Part shown: positions 1 through 9,129 of the stretch, in pieces | Layout: each line of letters starts with the position of its first letter | Position numbering within the stretch: the first letter of the stretch is position 1 | Source: Chitinophaga sp. CF418 | GTDB lineage: Bacteria > Bacteroidota > Bacteroidia > Chitinophagales > Chitinophagaceae | DNA length: 64,000 bases | Direction: 5' to 3' | Assembly: GCF_900142925.1 (NCBI RefSeq) | Contig: NZ_FRCN01000008.1 | Coordinates: forward strand, 124,001 to 188,000 | Notes under the pieces: model-generated | Database searches by the model: none | Told to the model about the DNA's origin: nothing | Seen by the model: the letters and a program-made list of their open reading frames with translations, nothing else | Translations under genes and position numbers: made by a program

Positions 1-3000
1 GCAACAGTGCTGGGCCGGACGCTGGCAGGCAGCGGACAGCCCTTCTATAATATAGCTGACAAGGTCGATGCCGCCACACAGGCGAGGAATTTCCAGATAA
101 CTGCCAAATACTCCCTGGAAAAAACTTCTGCCGCCACGGCAGACTGTTTTACCTGCGTCAGCGAAACAACAGCCCGGGAGTGCCGCAGCTTCCTGGAAAA
201 GTATCCGGATTATGTCACCCCAAATGGTTTCGATACCGGTATAGTGCCTGTAAAGGATTATGAAGACAAAAGAAAACAGGCCAGGGCCACGGTGCTGAAG
301 GTGGCCGGCGCATTGCTAAAGGAGAAACTTCCGGAAGACAGCCTGCTGATTATCAAAAGCGGCCGTTACGAATTCCACAATAAAGGTATTGACGTCTTCA
401 TTGACGCATTGTCACTGTTGCAAAAGGAAGCACTCCCAAAGACCATATTGGCAGTACTGTTTGTCCCGGCTGCCCATACAGGCCCCAGGGAAGCATTGCT
501 GGAACATACACACCAGCCCTCTTCCCATATGCCGGAAGACAACATACTGACACATAACCTGTATGCCCCCGACAAAGACGCCATCATCCGCCGCATCAAA
601 GAACGCGGCCTCAATAATGCGACCGGAGCAAGCGTAAAAGTAATCTATGCACCAGTATATCTTAACGGGCAGGACGGTATTTTTAATCTCACCTACTATG
701 ATATGCTCACGGGCTTTGACCTTGCTGTATTTCCCTCTTATTATGAGCCCTGGGGTTACACACCAATGGAAAGCCTGGCATTCCATATCCCCTCCCTGAC
801 AACTTCATTGTCTGGTTTCGGCATTGCAGCAAAAACACTCCCCGAAAGCGAGCGCAATGGCGTCACTGTCATAGACAGGCGTGATGCAGACATGCAGGAA
901 GCACCGAAAGCCATTGCCATGTTCATCCGTTCCTTTCTGCAACTGACACCTGCAGCTGTTACCGGGATGCGCAACAGCGCAACAGCGATAAGCCTGCATT
1001 TCACATGGGAAAAATTGATTGGAAAATATTATGAGGCCTATAACCTCGTATTACATAAAAGCAGGCAACGGGAAGGATTGTTTCGTGATAAACCCCAAAC
1101 ATTGCCTGCAGAAGCCGCTGTTGCCCTGAGCCAGCAACCGGTATGGCGCGAAATAAACATTTCCCCCTCATTTCCACCGGGGCTTGAAGCACTCCGGCAG
1201 CTCAGTCAAAACGTGTGGTGGAGCTGGACACCGGCTGCCAGAGAGTTGTTCCGCAGTATTGACCCGGACCTTTGGTATGATTGCCATGAAGACGCTATCC
1301 GGATGCTGAGCTACCTCAATTATGAAAAGCTGGACGCGTTGATAAAGAAGCCTGATTTCATACAGCGTTTACACACACTCGAAGAACAGTTTGACCTGTA
1401 TAAACACCTGCCCGTAGAGGCTAGTCCTTCGGTAGCTTACTTCTGTATGGAATACGCATTGCTACCTGCCTTCAGGATCTATTCCGGCGGATTGGGTGTG
1501 CTGGCGGGCGACTTCCTCAAAACTGCAAGTGACATGCAGCTCAGGCTGACAGCCGTCGGACTTTTTTACCGGGAAGGTTATTTCAGGCAACAGTTTTCTG
1601 ATGATGGCAGACAGGTGGCGGTGGCGGAGCACCTGGATCCCTCACTGCTTCCATTCGAAGATGTCAGAGATTGTAAAGGCAATCCCTTGCAGATCTCCCT
1701 GGCCTTCCCCGGGAGAAAAGTTTTCGCAAAAGCCTGGAAGGTACAGGTGGGCAGAACCAGCCTGTACCTGCTTGATACGGACATACCTGAAAATAGTCCC
1801 GGAGACCGCAGGATCACTTCCAGGCTTTATCCTTCAGAAAAAGAGCTGCGACTGCAACAGGAAATACTATTAGGCATCGGCGGCATAAAACTAATCCAGG
1901 CACTCAGCCTGACCATTGATGTATATCACTGTAATGAAGGACATGCCGCTTTTCTCGTGCTGGAAAGAATAAGGGAGCTTATTTACCGGGATCATCTTTC
2001 TTTTGAAGATGCCTTTGAAGTTGTAAAGGCCTCGCTCCTATTCACAACTCATACCTCGGCACCGGCGGCAATGGACACATTCGATGAAACACTGTTACGT
2101 ACCTATTTTTCCGGACTGGCAGAAGACTGTTATATTGGCTGGCAACAGCTGATGGCTTTGGGAAGAATGGACGAACAAGATACAAAGGCAGATTTTTCCA
2201 TGTTCCACCTTGCCGCAAAGTCGGCGCAGGAGATCAATGCCGTCAGCCGCATCCATCGTGGTGTGTCAGCAAAATTGCTACAGCCGCTCTGGAGGGACTA
2301 TCAGCCCGAAGAACTACCAGTCAGGTATATCACGAATGGCGTACATTATCCTACCTGGGCTGCGCCCGAATGGCAGGAGCTATTCCGGGAATACAATATT
2401 GATCTGCAATCAGGGAAAGGGCACTGGGAAAGCATTGCAGAAGTACCCGACGCCCGTATCTGGGAGATCAGGAACAAACTGAAACGGGCTATGACTGAAC
2501 GGCTACGGCGATTGTTACAACAGCAGCTACTCCAACATCATAATGCCCCGGAGCAGATTGCCGCCTTATTAGCCGGATTACATCCGCAAACAATGTACAT
2601 CGGGTTTGCAAGACGGTTCACACCCTATAAAAGGGCGAGCCTGTTATTCCATGATCCGGAACAACTAAAAAAAATTATCAGCGATGAGCAGCAACCTGTG
2701 ACCTTTATTTTTTCAGGTAAAGCCCATCCTGCAGACATAGAGGGCCTCGGGATGCTACAACAGGTTATCAGCAACGCTGCAGGCGCTGCAACAAATACTC
2801 ATATTGTTTTCCTGGAAGATTACGATACAGATATTGCCCGCCTGCTCGTACAGGGAGTAGATCTTTGGCTGAACTTCCCCGTAAGGGGAAAAGAAGCATC
2901 AGGCACCAGCGGTATGAAGGCCCTTATCAACGGTGTACTTAACTTTAGTACACAGGACGGCTGGTGGGCAGAACAATACCATCCTGAAAGCGGCTGGGCA

Positions 3001-3648
3001 CTGACAACAAAGCATCTCTATACCGAAGAAAACAAACAGTATGCATTGGATGCCGCAGAGGTATACAGCATGTTGCAACATGAAATTATCCCTATGTATT
3101 TCAGAAGAAATCAACAGGGTGTTCCTGTAGACTGGGTTGCAAAGATCAAAAAGGCTATCACGTCATCTGCACACCCCGTATCCATGAACAGGATGATGAG
3201 TGAATATACTACATGTTACAACAAACTGTCTGAACGGCTAACCTCGCTCAGAGAGAACAACTATACGCTGGCCAGGGAATTGGTGGCCTGGAAAGAGAAG
3301 ATAAGGAGCTGTTGGGATAGCATAGGGATCATTGCTGTTACCCCGGCAAAAAGCCTGCTGACCGTAAAGGTGGCAGGAGAAAACCTGGAAGCTGCGGTAA
3401 CGCTCAATCCCGGTATACTGACTGCCGATGATATCGGTGTAGAGATCATTTTTACAGACAAACAAAGGAATGAAAGCCTGATGTTTAAACATGAATTACA
3501 ACTTTGCTATCAGCGGGCAAATGAAATAGTATATGCCGCAAACGTCCCGTTGTTGCACAGCGGAGAGTATACTTACACATTCAGGATATTCCCGAAAAAT
3601 CACTTTCTGTACCACCGCACAGACATCCCGCTGGTAAAATGGACATGA
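1..3648 (+). CDS. Glycogen synthase (GT3)-glycogen phosphorylase (GT35) fusion, 5' partial
   Basis: Bifunctional glycogen enzyme whose N-terminus lies outside the window; the frame is open from base 1, so the GTG at 7 is not the start. The first ~350 residues are the C-terminal part of a GT3 (eukaryote-type) glycogen synthase: TVLGRTLAG near the start and the E-x7-E element in YYEPWGYTPMES. From about residue 380 (base ~1150) an alpha-glucan phosphorylase begins, with a DUF3417-like entry (NVWWSWTPAAREL), YFCMEYALLP, YITNGVHYPTW, GFARRFTPYKR and the PLP-lysine region EASGTSGMK (base ~2892). One polypeptide would therefore carry both synthesis and phosphorolysis of glycogen. Such fusions are known in Bacteroidota. 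The family assignment is secure; the balance of activities is inferred. Confidence 0.9.
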   Translation, partial: ATVLGRTLAGSGQPFYNIADKVDAATQARNFQITAKYSLEKTSAATADCFTCVSETTARECRSFLEKYPDYVTPNGFDTGIVPVKDYEDKRKQARATVLKVAGALLKEKLPEDSLLIIKSGRYEFHNKGIDVFIDALSLLQKEALPKTILAVLFVPAAHTGPREALLEHTHQPSSHMPEDNILTHNLYAPDKDAIIRRIKERGLNNATGASVKVIYAPVYLNGQDGIFNLTYYDMLTGFDLAVFPSYYEPWGYTPMESLAFHIPSLTTSLSGFGIAAKTLPESERNGVTVIDRRDADMQEAPKAIAMFIRSFLQLTPAAVTGMRNSATAISLHFTWEKLIGKYYEAYNLVLHKSRQREGLFRDKPQTLPAEAAVALSQQPVWREINISPSFPPGLEALRQLSQNVWWSWTPAARELFRSIDPDLWYDCHEDAIRMLSYLNYEKLDALIKKPDFIQRLHTLEEQFDLYKHLPVEASPSVAYFCMEYALLPAFRIYSGGLGVLAGDFLKTASDMQLRLTAVGLFYREGYFRQQFSDDGRQVAVAEHLDPSLLPFEDVRDCKGNPLQISLAFPGRKVFAKAWKVQVGRTSLYLLDTDIPENSPGDRRITSRLYPSEKELRLQQEILLGIGGIKLIQALSLTIDVYHCNEGHAAFLVLERIRELIYRDHLSFEDAFEVVKASLLFTTHTSAPAAMDTFDETLLRTYFSGLAEDCYIGWQQLMALGRMDEQDTKADFSMFHLAAKSAQEINAVSRIHRGVSAKLLQPLWRDYQPEELPVRYITNGVHYPTWAAPEWQELFREYNIDLQSGKGHWESIAEVPDARIWEIRNKLKRAMTERLRRLLQQQLLQHHNAPEQIAALLAGLHPQTMYIGFARRFTPYKRASLLFHDPEQLKKIISDEQQPVTFIFSGKAHPADIEGLGMLQQVISNAAGAATNTHIVFLEDYDTDIARLLVQGVDLWLNFPVRGKEASGTSGMKALINGVLNFSTQDGWWAEQYHPESGWALTTKHLYTEENKQYALDAAEVYSMLQHEIIPMYFRRNQQGVPVDWVAKIKKAITSSAHPVSMNRMMSEYTTCYNKLSERLTSLRENNYTLARELVAWKEKIRSCWDSIGIIAVTPAKSLLTVKVAGENLEAAVTLNPGILTADDIGVEIIFTDKQRNESLMFKHELQLCYQRANEIVYAANVPLLHSGEYTYTFRIFPKNHFLYHRTDIPLVKWT

Positions 3649-3723
3649 CCATGGTCATTCCGGTTACTGACGATATTCAAGCCGGAAAAAACCGACGTCA
3701 TAGGTCCAGCCCGGCCAGGGAGT

Positions 3724-3731
3724 TAGTTTTG
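3724..3731 (+). promoter_or_regulatory. Candidate -7 promoter element upstream of usp
   Basis: TAGTTTTG fits the Bacteroidota -7 consensus TAnnTTTG and lies 25 bases before the ATG of the universal stress gene at 3757. No clear -33 TTTG was seen at the usual distance, so it may need an activator. Confidence 0.35.
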
Positions 3732-3756
3732 TCATATCACCCGTAAACAAGAAACT

Positions 3757-4593
3757 ATGAAAAAGATACTTGCTGTTATTGATGCCACTAATTATAAAGA
3801 GGAACAACTGGACGCTATAGAATATGTGTCCGGTATATTAAAAGGCAATCTCACTATCGTTATGTTGGAAGATGTAAACAGTATTACTCCCCTGATGGCC
3901 CCGGATTTTGCGACAGGCGTACCCGCACGGTATTATGAGATCGTCATAAAAGCATCCGAAGAAAAAGGCAGGATCATCAAAGAAAATACTGCAGCGCTGC
4001 GTAAGATATGTACAGAACGTGGCCTTACCTGTGCTATACATAGCGACAGAGGATCCGCTGCAGAAGAAATTATTCTGGAAAGCCGGTTTGCCGACCTGCT
4101 GTTGCTGGGAAAAGAACTGTCCTTTCCCTTCCTGTTTGATACCGAACCGACAGGGTTCGTCAAAAATGTACTTGCCAATGCACAATGCCCTGTATTTGTA
4201 ATACCCGAAAATATGTCTGTAGTCAACGGTGTTATTTTTTCCTATAACGGTACATTCTCGTCCATGTACGCTATAAAGGCATTTGCAGGTATATTCCCCG
4301 AACTGGTTGCGAAAAACGCGACTGTAGTTTATGTATGCGAAAAAGGGCATGATACTATTCCGCATGAAAAACTGCTGAAAGAATACCTGGACAGCTATAA
4401 CAAAAATATCACCTACAAAATACTGTCAGACAAAGCAGATATTGCACTTCAGGCTTACCTGGAACAAAAACAGGACCACATCACTACCTTCGGAGCTTAT
4501 GGCCGCAGCAGGTTATCACGCTTTTTCAACAGCAGCAGTGCAGAGAATATACTTCGCATGATGCAAGGCCCCCTGTTCATTACTCATCCATAG
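3757..4593 (+). CDS. Universal stress protein, tandem UspA domains
   Basis: Cytoplasmic protein of 278 residues made of two UspA folds, the usual length for tandem Usp proteins of Bacteroidota. The start MKKILAVIDATNY is the first beta strand of a Usp domain. The C-terminal domain keeps the ATP-binding pattern G-x2-G-x9-S/T (GAYGRSRLSRFFNSS), so nucleotide binding is plausible. It follows the glycogen enzyme with a 108-base gap holding a candidate promoter, and ends at a strong terminator. It is one of four tandem Usp genes in the first 17 kb, which marks the region as a stress island. Its partners cannot be read from the sequence. Confidence 0.9.
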   Translation: MKKILAVIDATNYKEEQLDAIEYVSGILKGNLTIVMLEDVNSITPLMAPDFATGVPARYYEIVIKASEEKGRIIKENTAALRKICTERGLTCAIHSDRGSAAEEIILESRFADLLLLGKELSFPFLFDTEPTGFVKNVLANAQCPVFVIPENMSVVNGVIFSYNGTFSSMYAIKAFAGIFPELVAKNATVVYVCEKGHDTIPHEKLLKEYLDSYNKNITYKILSDKADIALQAYLEQKQDHITTFGAYGRSRLSRFFNSSSAENILRMMQGPLFITHP

Positions 4594-4632
4594 TATATAT
4601 ATGCCGATCATAACAGACGCCATTTAGAAAAT

Positions 4633-4668
4633 AAAAAAAGATAGCGACCGCAATCGCTATCTTTTTTT
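4633..4668. terminator. Bidirectional intrinsic terminator
   Basis: An 8-bp perfect stem GATAGCGA/TCGCTATC (4640-4647 with 4654-4661) is flanked by A7 on the left and T7 on the right. It can end the plus-strand usp transcript and, read on the other strand, the hsp20 transcript. Confidence 0.85.
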
Positions 4669-4682
4669 ACTCACAAAGCAAA

Positions 4683-4724
4683 GCCGCCGGACAGCAGGTT
4701 TTCAAATGCTGTCCGGCGGCTTTT
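4683..4724. terminator. Second hairpin terminator between convergent usp and hsp20
   Basis: A perfect 14-bp GC-rich stem (4683-4696 with 4707-4720, GCCGCCGGACAGCA) with a 10-base loop. T4 follows on the plus strand and a T-rich tract on the minus strand. It lies just past the hsp20 stop codon and most likely terminates hsp20. Confidence 0.75.
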
Positions 4725-4732
4725 ACTCGCTA

Positions 4733-5176
4733 TTAACTGATCTCTATCTTTTTTGCCTGGCCGCTGTTTTTGTTTTCTTCCCTTTTCGGGAGCGTTAGTT
4801 TCAGTACTCCATCCTGATAAACAGCGGAAATGCTTTCTTTCTTCACACCTTCAGGCAAACGGAAACTGCGGGAGAAGCTGGAATAGTTATATTCTTCCCG
4901 GCTGATCTTTTCATTTTTACTTTCCGTTTTTTCTTCTTTCTCTGCGCTGATGGTCAGGGTATCACCGTCAACATCAACATTAAAATCTGCTTTACTCATC
5001 CCAGGAACAGCCAATGACAATTTGAAAGCATCTTTCTCTTCACTGATATTAACTGCCGGGACAGTAGCGGTCCAGGTACGGCTTCCGTTCATATCAAACA
5101 TGTCTTTCCAGGGTTTGAACATATCATCAAAAAATGCGGGCAGCATTGGGGTTGCCCTTAGTAAGCTCGTAGACAT
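4733..5176 (-). CDS. Hsp20/alpha-crystallin small heat-shock protein
   Basis: ATP-independent holdase chaperone of 147 residues, typical for the family. The alpha-crystallin domain covers about residues 40-135, with FKLSLAVPGMSKADFNV, GDTLTISAEKEE, SFSRSFRLPEGV and the hallmark GVLKLTLPK near the end; the tail is lysine-rich and ends KKIEIS (an I-x-I-like motif). A perfect Shine-Dalgarno sequence stands before the ATG, unusual for Bacteroidota, where such sequences are generally weak. The gene is divergent from the receiver-CRP regulator at 5417, which could control it. Confidence 0.95.
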   Translation of the reverse strand: MSTSLLRATPMLPAFFDDMFKPWKDMFDMNGSRTWTATVPAVNISEEKDAFKLSLAVPGMSKADFNVDVDGDTLTISAEKEEKTESKNEKISREEYNYSSFSRSFRLPEGVKKESISAVYQDGVLKLTLPKREENKNSGQAKKIEIS

Positions 5177-5180
5177 AATA

Positions 5181-5188
5181 ACCTCCTT
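5181..5188 (-). promoter_or_regulatory. Strong Shine-Dalgarno site of hsp20
   Basis: Read on the minus strand, AAGGAGGT lies four bases before the ATG at 5176-5174. A full-length consensus ribosome binding site is rare in this phylum and suggests high translation of the chaperone. Confidence 0.6.
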
Positions 5189-5203
5189 GTTTTATTATTG
5201 TGA

Positions 5204-5283
5204 CAATGATTATTAACGGCACTAAATTACTTACAGTATTACCGGAAAAAAATGATGCTTCTCAACACATTCAATGATTATTA
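5204..5283. repeat. Direct repeat CAATGATTATTA in the hsp20/regulator intergenic region
   Basis: The 12-mer CAATGATTATTA occurs at 5204-5215 and again at 5272-5283, 68 bases apart, inside the 240-base divergent intergenic region. It is AT-rich, so chance is possible, but the placement suits an operator pair. Confidence 0.4.
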
Positions 5284-5350
5284 TCAATTCCCTGCATAGG
5301 TGATATAACACATTATTCATTCATATCTTCCGGGGTTGGGGATTTATGTG

Positions 5351-5358
5351 TAAATTTG
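5351..5358 (+). promoter_or_regulatory. Candidate -7 promoter element of the receiver-CRP regulator
   Basis: TAAATTTG fits TAnnTTTG and lies 58 bases before the ATG at 5417. A TTG occurs upstream at 5336-5338, but its spacing is shorter than the usual ~19 bases. Confidence 0.4.
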
Positions 5359-5416
5359 AATACACGGCGAACTAACGACTGTTGTCGTCACACCATTTTC
5401 TGCAAAGCAATTCTTT

Positions 5417-6475
5417 ATGGCAACAATATTATTAATTGAAGATAATGCCGAGGTGCGTGAAAATACTGCCGAAATACTTGAGCTGGCGAACTATAAAGTA
5501 TTAACTGCTCCCGACGGGAAGGTGGGTGTACAACTGGCAGAAGAGTATCATCCAGACCTGATCGTATGTGATCTTACCATGCCTGTTCTGGATGGTTATG
5601 GCGTACTACATATGCTGAACAAGAAAAACGCAGCCCACCATATCCCGTTCATTTTTCTGACTGCCAAAACGGAAAGGGCTGATGTACGCAAGGGAATGGA
5701 TATGGGCGCGGATGATTATATCACCAAGCCATTCAATCCTCTGGAACTGCTCAACTCTGTGGAGTCCAGGTTAAAAAGGGCTGTCAGTATCAAAGAGATG
5801 GCTTTAAGCGGCATTAACGGGGTAGATTCCCTGTTGGAAATGGTATCCACCGATCAGGCCATGAAGAACCTGCGGGAAGGGCGTAATATCAACAGGTATA
5901 AAAAGAAGCAATGCATTTACCAGGAAGGGAATCACCCCTCCTGTCTTTTTTATGTAATTAAAGGTAAAGTAAAAACCTATAAAAGGAATGACGATGGCAA
6001 AGAGCTGATCACGGGATTATATAATGAAGGTGATTTCCTCGGATATTCTCCATTACTTGAAGGCAGTACCTATAAGGACAATGCAGAAACCATGGAAGAC
6101 AGTGAACTGGCTATAATTCCCCGTAATGACTTTGAGGAACTTACAAATGTTAATCTACAGGTAATGCAGCGTTTTATCCGGTTGCTGGCTAACAATATTG
6201 CGGAAAGGGAAATCCAGCTGCTTGGACTTGCTTACAACTCATTGCGTAAAAAAGTAGCAGAAGCGCTCCTGGTGGTTAGCAAAAAATATAACCCCTCCTC
6301 TTCAGACTGCTTTGGCATTGACATCAGTCGTGAGAATCTTGCCGCTATAGCCGGTGTTGCAAAGGAATCCCTGATCCGGACGGTGGGCGATTTCAGGGAT
6401 GAAAAGCTGATTGATATAAGAGAAGGATGTATTTTCATTACCAATGCAAAAAAGCTCGCTGAATTATCGAATTAA
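5417..6475 (+). CDS. Response regulator receiver-CRP/FNR fusion transcription factor
   Basis: Predicted DNA-binding regulator of 352 residues with three parts. Residues 1-120 are a receiver domain with acidic pair E8/D9, phospho-acceptor D52 (VCDLTMPVLDG) and TKPF for the conserved lysine. Residues ~150-270 are a cyclic-nucleotide-binding-like beta barrel (CIYQEGNHPSCLFYVIKG). The C-terminal part is a Crp-type winged helix (DISRENLAAIAGVAKESLIR). No FNR-type cysteine cluster is visible at the start of the CRP part, so an iron-sulfur oxygen sensor is unlikely. It sits between hsp20 and the P-type ATPase inside the stress island and is its likely regulator. No cognate kinase gene is adjacent. 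Confidence 0.9.
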   Translation: MATILLIEDNAEVRENTAEILELANYKVLTAPDGKVGVQLAEEYHPDLIVCDLTMPVLDGYGVLHMLNKKNAAHHIPFIFLTAKTERADVRKGMDMGADDYITKPFNPLELLNSVESRLKRAVSIKEMALSGINGVDSLLEMVSTDQAMKNLREGRNINRYKKKQCIYQEGNHPSCLFYVIKGKVKTYKRNDDGKELITGLYNEGDFLGYSPLLEGSTYKDNAETMEDSELAIIPRNDFEELTNVNLQVMQRFIRLLANNIAEREIQLLGLAYNSLRKKVAEALLVVSKKYNPSSSDCFGIDISRENLAAIAGVAKESLIRTVGDFRDEKLIDIREGCIFITNAKKLAELSN

Positions 6476-6477
6476 AG

Positions 6478-9129
6478 CTATCTGCCTGCCAGAAAGAACT
6501 TTACCCCAAGCTTCTTGATCACTCTGATCGTCAGCATTGAGCCGAGACTGCACGACAGTACTATTATCCAATCAATAATATTCAAAGGTTGAAGCCTGAA
6601 GGGAGCGGCCAGCACCGGAATAACCGTGATCAATAACATGACTGCCGTAGTGCCGGCCAAAGCCATCCATATGTACTTACTTCTTACTACGTGGTTGTCA
6701 TGAAAAGTATCCTGTGCATTGACCATATTTAACACATGCATCAGCTGTGAAAATGTGAGTGTAAAGAACAATACATTATTGGCATTGGTGAACCTGGATT
6801 CTGCGATTTTACCGCTAAGCAACGTAAATGCGGCTATGATCACCGCATAAATACCTATTGCCCTCCATTTGGCTTTTGAGATGATCGGCGCGTTCAGAGC
6901 CTGGGGCTTTTGTACCATTTCAGTACCGTCTCCGTTTGTAATTCCCAGCGCCAACGCCGGCAAAACATCCGTTACCAGGTTAATCAGCAGGATCTGCAGT
7001 GGTAAAAGCCGGAATGAAAAACCGGCAACAGCGATAGCACCTACTACCAGCAGTTCACTCAGATTACAGGAAAGCAGATAGATAATGAACCTCCTGATAT
7101 TTTTGAAAATGATCCTTCCTTCACGGATGGCCAACACGAGGGATGAAAATGCGTCATCCTGCAAGATCATATCTGCCGCTTCCCGGGAGATCTGTGAGCC
7201 TCTTATTCCCATCGCTATGCCGATGTCAGCCTTACGTAAGGCAGGTGCATCATTCACCCCGTCTCCTGTCATGGCAACGACCTCATGATTTTCCTGCAAC
7301 ACTTTTATCAGTTCCAGTTTCTGAGCAGGAGATACCCGCGCGAAAATATCCGTGTCGGCCCACTTTGTTTTCTCCTCCACACCCAATGTTTCATAAGCTC
7401 GCATTTCCCTGCCCGTGATAATCGCAGGACGAGGGGAAAGCTTCAGCTTTTCAGCAATATAACCGGCAGTAGAAGGATGATCACCCGTCAACATTACTAT
7501 CCTGATTCCCGCCTGCTGACAGAGGCTGACAGCTTTTGCTACATCCTTGCGGGGAGGATCCAGGAAACCAGCCAGACCGATAAAAGTAAGATCATGGAGA
7601 AAATCTTTACCTGCTTTTATTGTTTCCCGGTAGGCAAAGGCCAATGGCTTCAGCCCTTCTCCTGCCAGTTGCCCGTTACGCGACAGCCATTTCTTCCTGT
7701 CATCGTCTGTCATAGGCCTTGCCATGTTATTTTCAAGGATATATGCACAATGAGGCAATAGGTTCTCCATAGCTCCTTTTGCAGTTATCAGCAGGTTTCT
7801 GCCCCCCTGATGCATCATTCCCATGATACGTGTTTCAGAAGAAAAAGGTTGTTCACTGACTTTTATATAACCGGCATTTCCATTATTGATATCGCTGCCT
7901 TTATCCATAATAAATCTCTGCAAAGCTATTTCCAGCGGGTCTCCGGCAACCTTCAGCGTTCCGTTCTCTTCCCGCTGTACCATGGAGGTATTACATAAAA
8001 CAGCCACCTGGAAAAACCGCTTATAGCTTTCTCCATACCGGACGATAGTTGGATCACTTTTCTGCCATTGATATGCCGGCGGGAATTCCAGCTGCACCAG
8101 CTCAAGCTGGTTCTCTGTCAACGTGCCCGTTTTATCTGTACAGATCACGGTGGTAAGTCCAAGTGTTTCTACAGCCGCAAGCTGTTTTACAATAATATGC
8201 TTCCGGCCCATCCGCAGCATGCCTTTGGCCAGGGCCAGGGTGGCTACAATCGGTAACCCTTCGGGGATGGCGGCCACGCTTAAAGCAATACCCGTTCTGA
8301 TAATATCCGCCAAAGGCAGTTTATGAATTAAACCGGCAACGATCACGATCCCAACAAGCAATAATGAGAACACCAGCAGCTGTCTGCCGAAAACCGCCAG
8401 TTTTCTTTCCAGTGGCGCAGCCGTATCCGCTGTCTCGGTAAGTAGTCCCGCTATAGCACCGAATTCAGTCATCATACCTGTGGCAGTACACAATATGCTG
8501 GCATTACCTTTCTTCACAGCGGTACCTTTGAAGAGGATATTGGTCTGCTCTGCCAGAACAGTTTCGGTCTCAATATCACCGGCGTTCTTTTCCACCGGCA
8601 CAGACTCTCCTGTTAATGTGGATTCATCAACCTGTAAGGAGGAAGCAGTAACAATCCTGCCATCAGCAGGCACAATATCCCCTGCCTCCACGTATATAAT
8701 GTCACCTGGTACTATATCCTGCACCTCAATAAGTGTCATAGCGCCATCCCGCAATACCCTGGCATGTTGCCGGGTAAGGGCCTGCAAAGCGCTCATAGAA
8801 CGGAATGCCTGCCATTCCATGAAAAAGCCCATCCCCGCATTTATCAGGAGGACCATCACAATGGCAAGTGCGTCGGCCCATTCACGGTAATAGGCAGATA
8901 TACAGGCGGCCGCCAGCAGCAGCAACATAACAGGACTTTTGAACTGGTGCCATAAGATCTTTAGTATCCTGAAGTTACCAGGCGTGATAATGGCATTGGG
9001 GCCAAACATCTCCCTTCGCAGGTTTACCTGTGATGGTGCAAGTCCTTTTCTGATGTCGGTTTCCAGTATCCTTACCAGTTCACCGACACTATGTTTATAC
9101 GCGCGCAACCTGACATTTCTAATAGCCAT
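6478..9129 (-). CDS. P2-type cation-transporting ATPase, Ca2+-like
   Basis: Inner-membrane pump of 883 residues. It has a cation-ATPase N-terminal domain, LTGESVPVEK (actuator), CTDKTGTLTEN (phosphorylated Asp) and MTGDGVNDAPALRKADIG (hinge). The ion-binding helices resemble SERCA-type pumps: PEGLP in M4, NLSEL in M5 and NLVTDVLPALALG in M6. This points to Ca2+ (or Mn2+) export rather than Na+/K+ exchange, an inference from family motifs. Its start overlaps the ppsA stop by 11 bases, so it is the last gene of the long minus-strand operon; it ends 2 bases from the stop of the convergent regulator gene. Confidence 0.9.
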   Translation of the reverse strand: MAIRNVRLRAYKHSVGELVRILETDIRKGLAPSQVNLRREMFGPNAIITPGNFRILKILWHQFKSPVMLLLLAAACISAYYREWADALAIVMVLLINAGMGFFMEWQAFRSMSALQALTRQHARVLRDGAMTLIEVQDIVPGDIIYVEAGDIVPADGRIVTASSLQVDESTLTGESVPVEKNAGDIETETVLAEQTNILFKGTAVKKGNASILCTATGMMTEFGAIAGLLTETADTAAPLERKLAVFGRQLLVFSLLLVGIVIVAGLIHKLPLADIIRTGIALSVAAIPEGLPIVATLALAKGMLRMGRKHIIVKQLAAVETLGLTTVICTDKTGTLTENQLELVQLEFPPAYQWQKSDPTIVRYGESYKRFFQVAVLCNTSMVQREENGTLKVAGDPLEIALQRFIMDKGSDINNGNAGYIKVSEQPFSSETRIMGMMHQGGRNLLITAKGAMENLLPHCAYILENNMARPMTDDDRKKWLSRNGQLAGEGLKPLAFAYRETIKAGKDFLHDLTFIGLAGFLDPPRKDVAKAVSLCQQAGIRIVMLTGDHPSTAGYIAEKLKLSPRPAIITGREMRAYETLGVEEKTKWADTDIFARVSPAQKLELIKVLQENHEVVAMTGDGVNDAPALRKADIGIAMGIRGSQISREAADMILQDDAFSSLVLAIREGRIIFKNIRRFIIYLLSCNLSELLVVGAIAVAGFSFRLLPLQILLINLVTDVLPALALGITNGDGTEMVQKPQALNAPIISKAKWRAIGIYAVIIAAFTLLSGKIAESRFTNANNVLFFTLTFSQLMHVLNMVNAQDTFHDNHVVRSKYIWMALAGTTAVMLLITVIPVLAAPFRLQPLNIIDWIIVLSCSLGSMLTIRVIKKLGVKFFLAGR

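Noticed and set aside
3645..3658. 14-base palindrome ATGACCATGGTCAT at the stop of the glycogen fusion gene
   Set aside because: It overlaps a stop codon and a common NcoI-type core; no second copy or promoter context in the window supports an operator.
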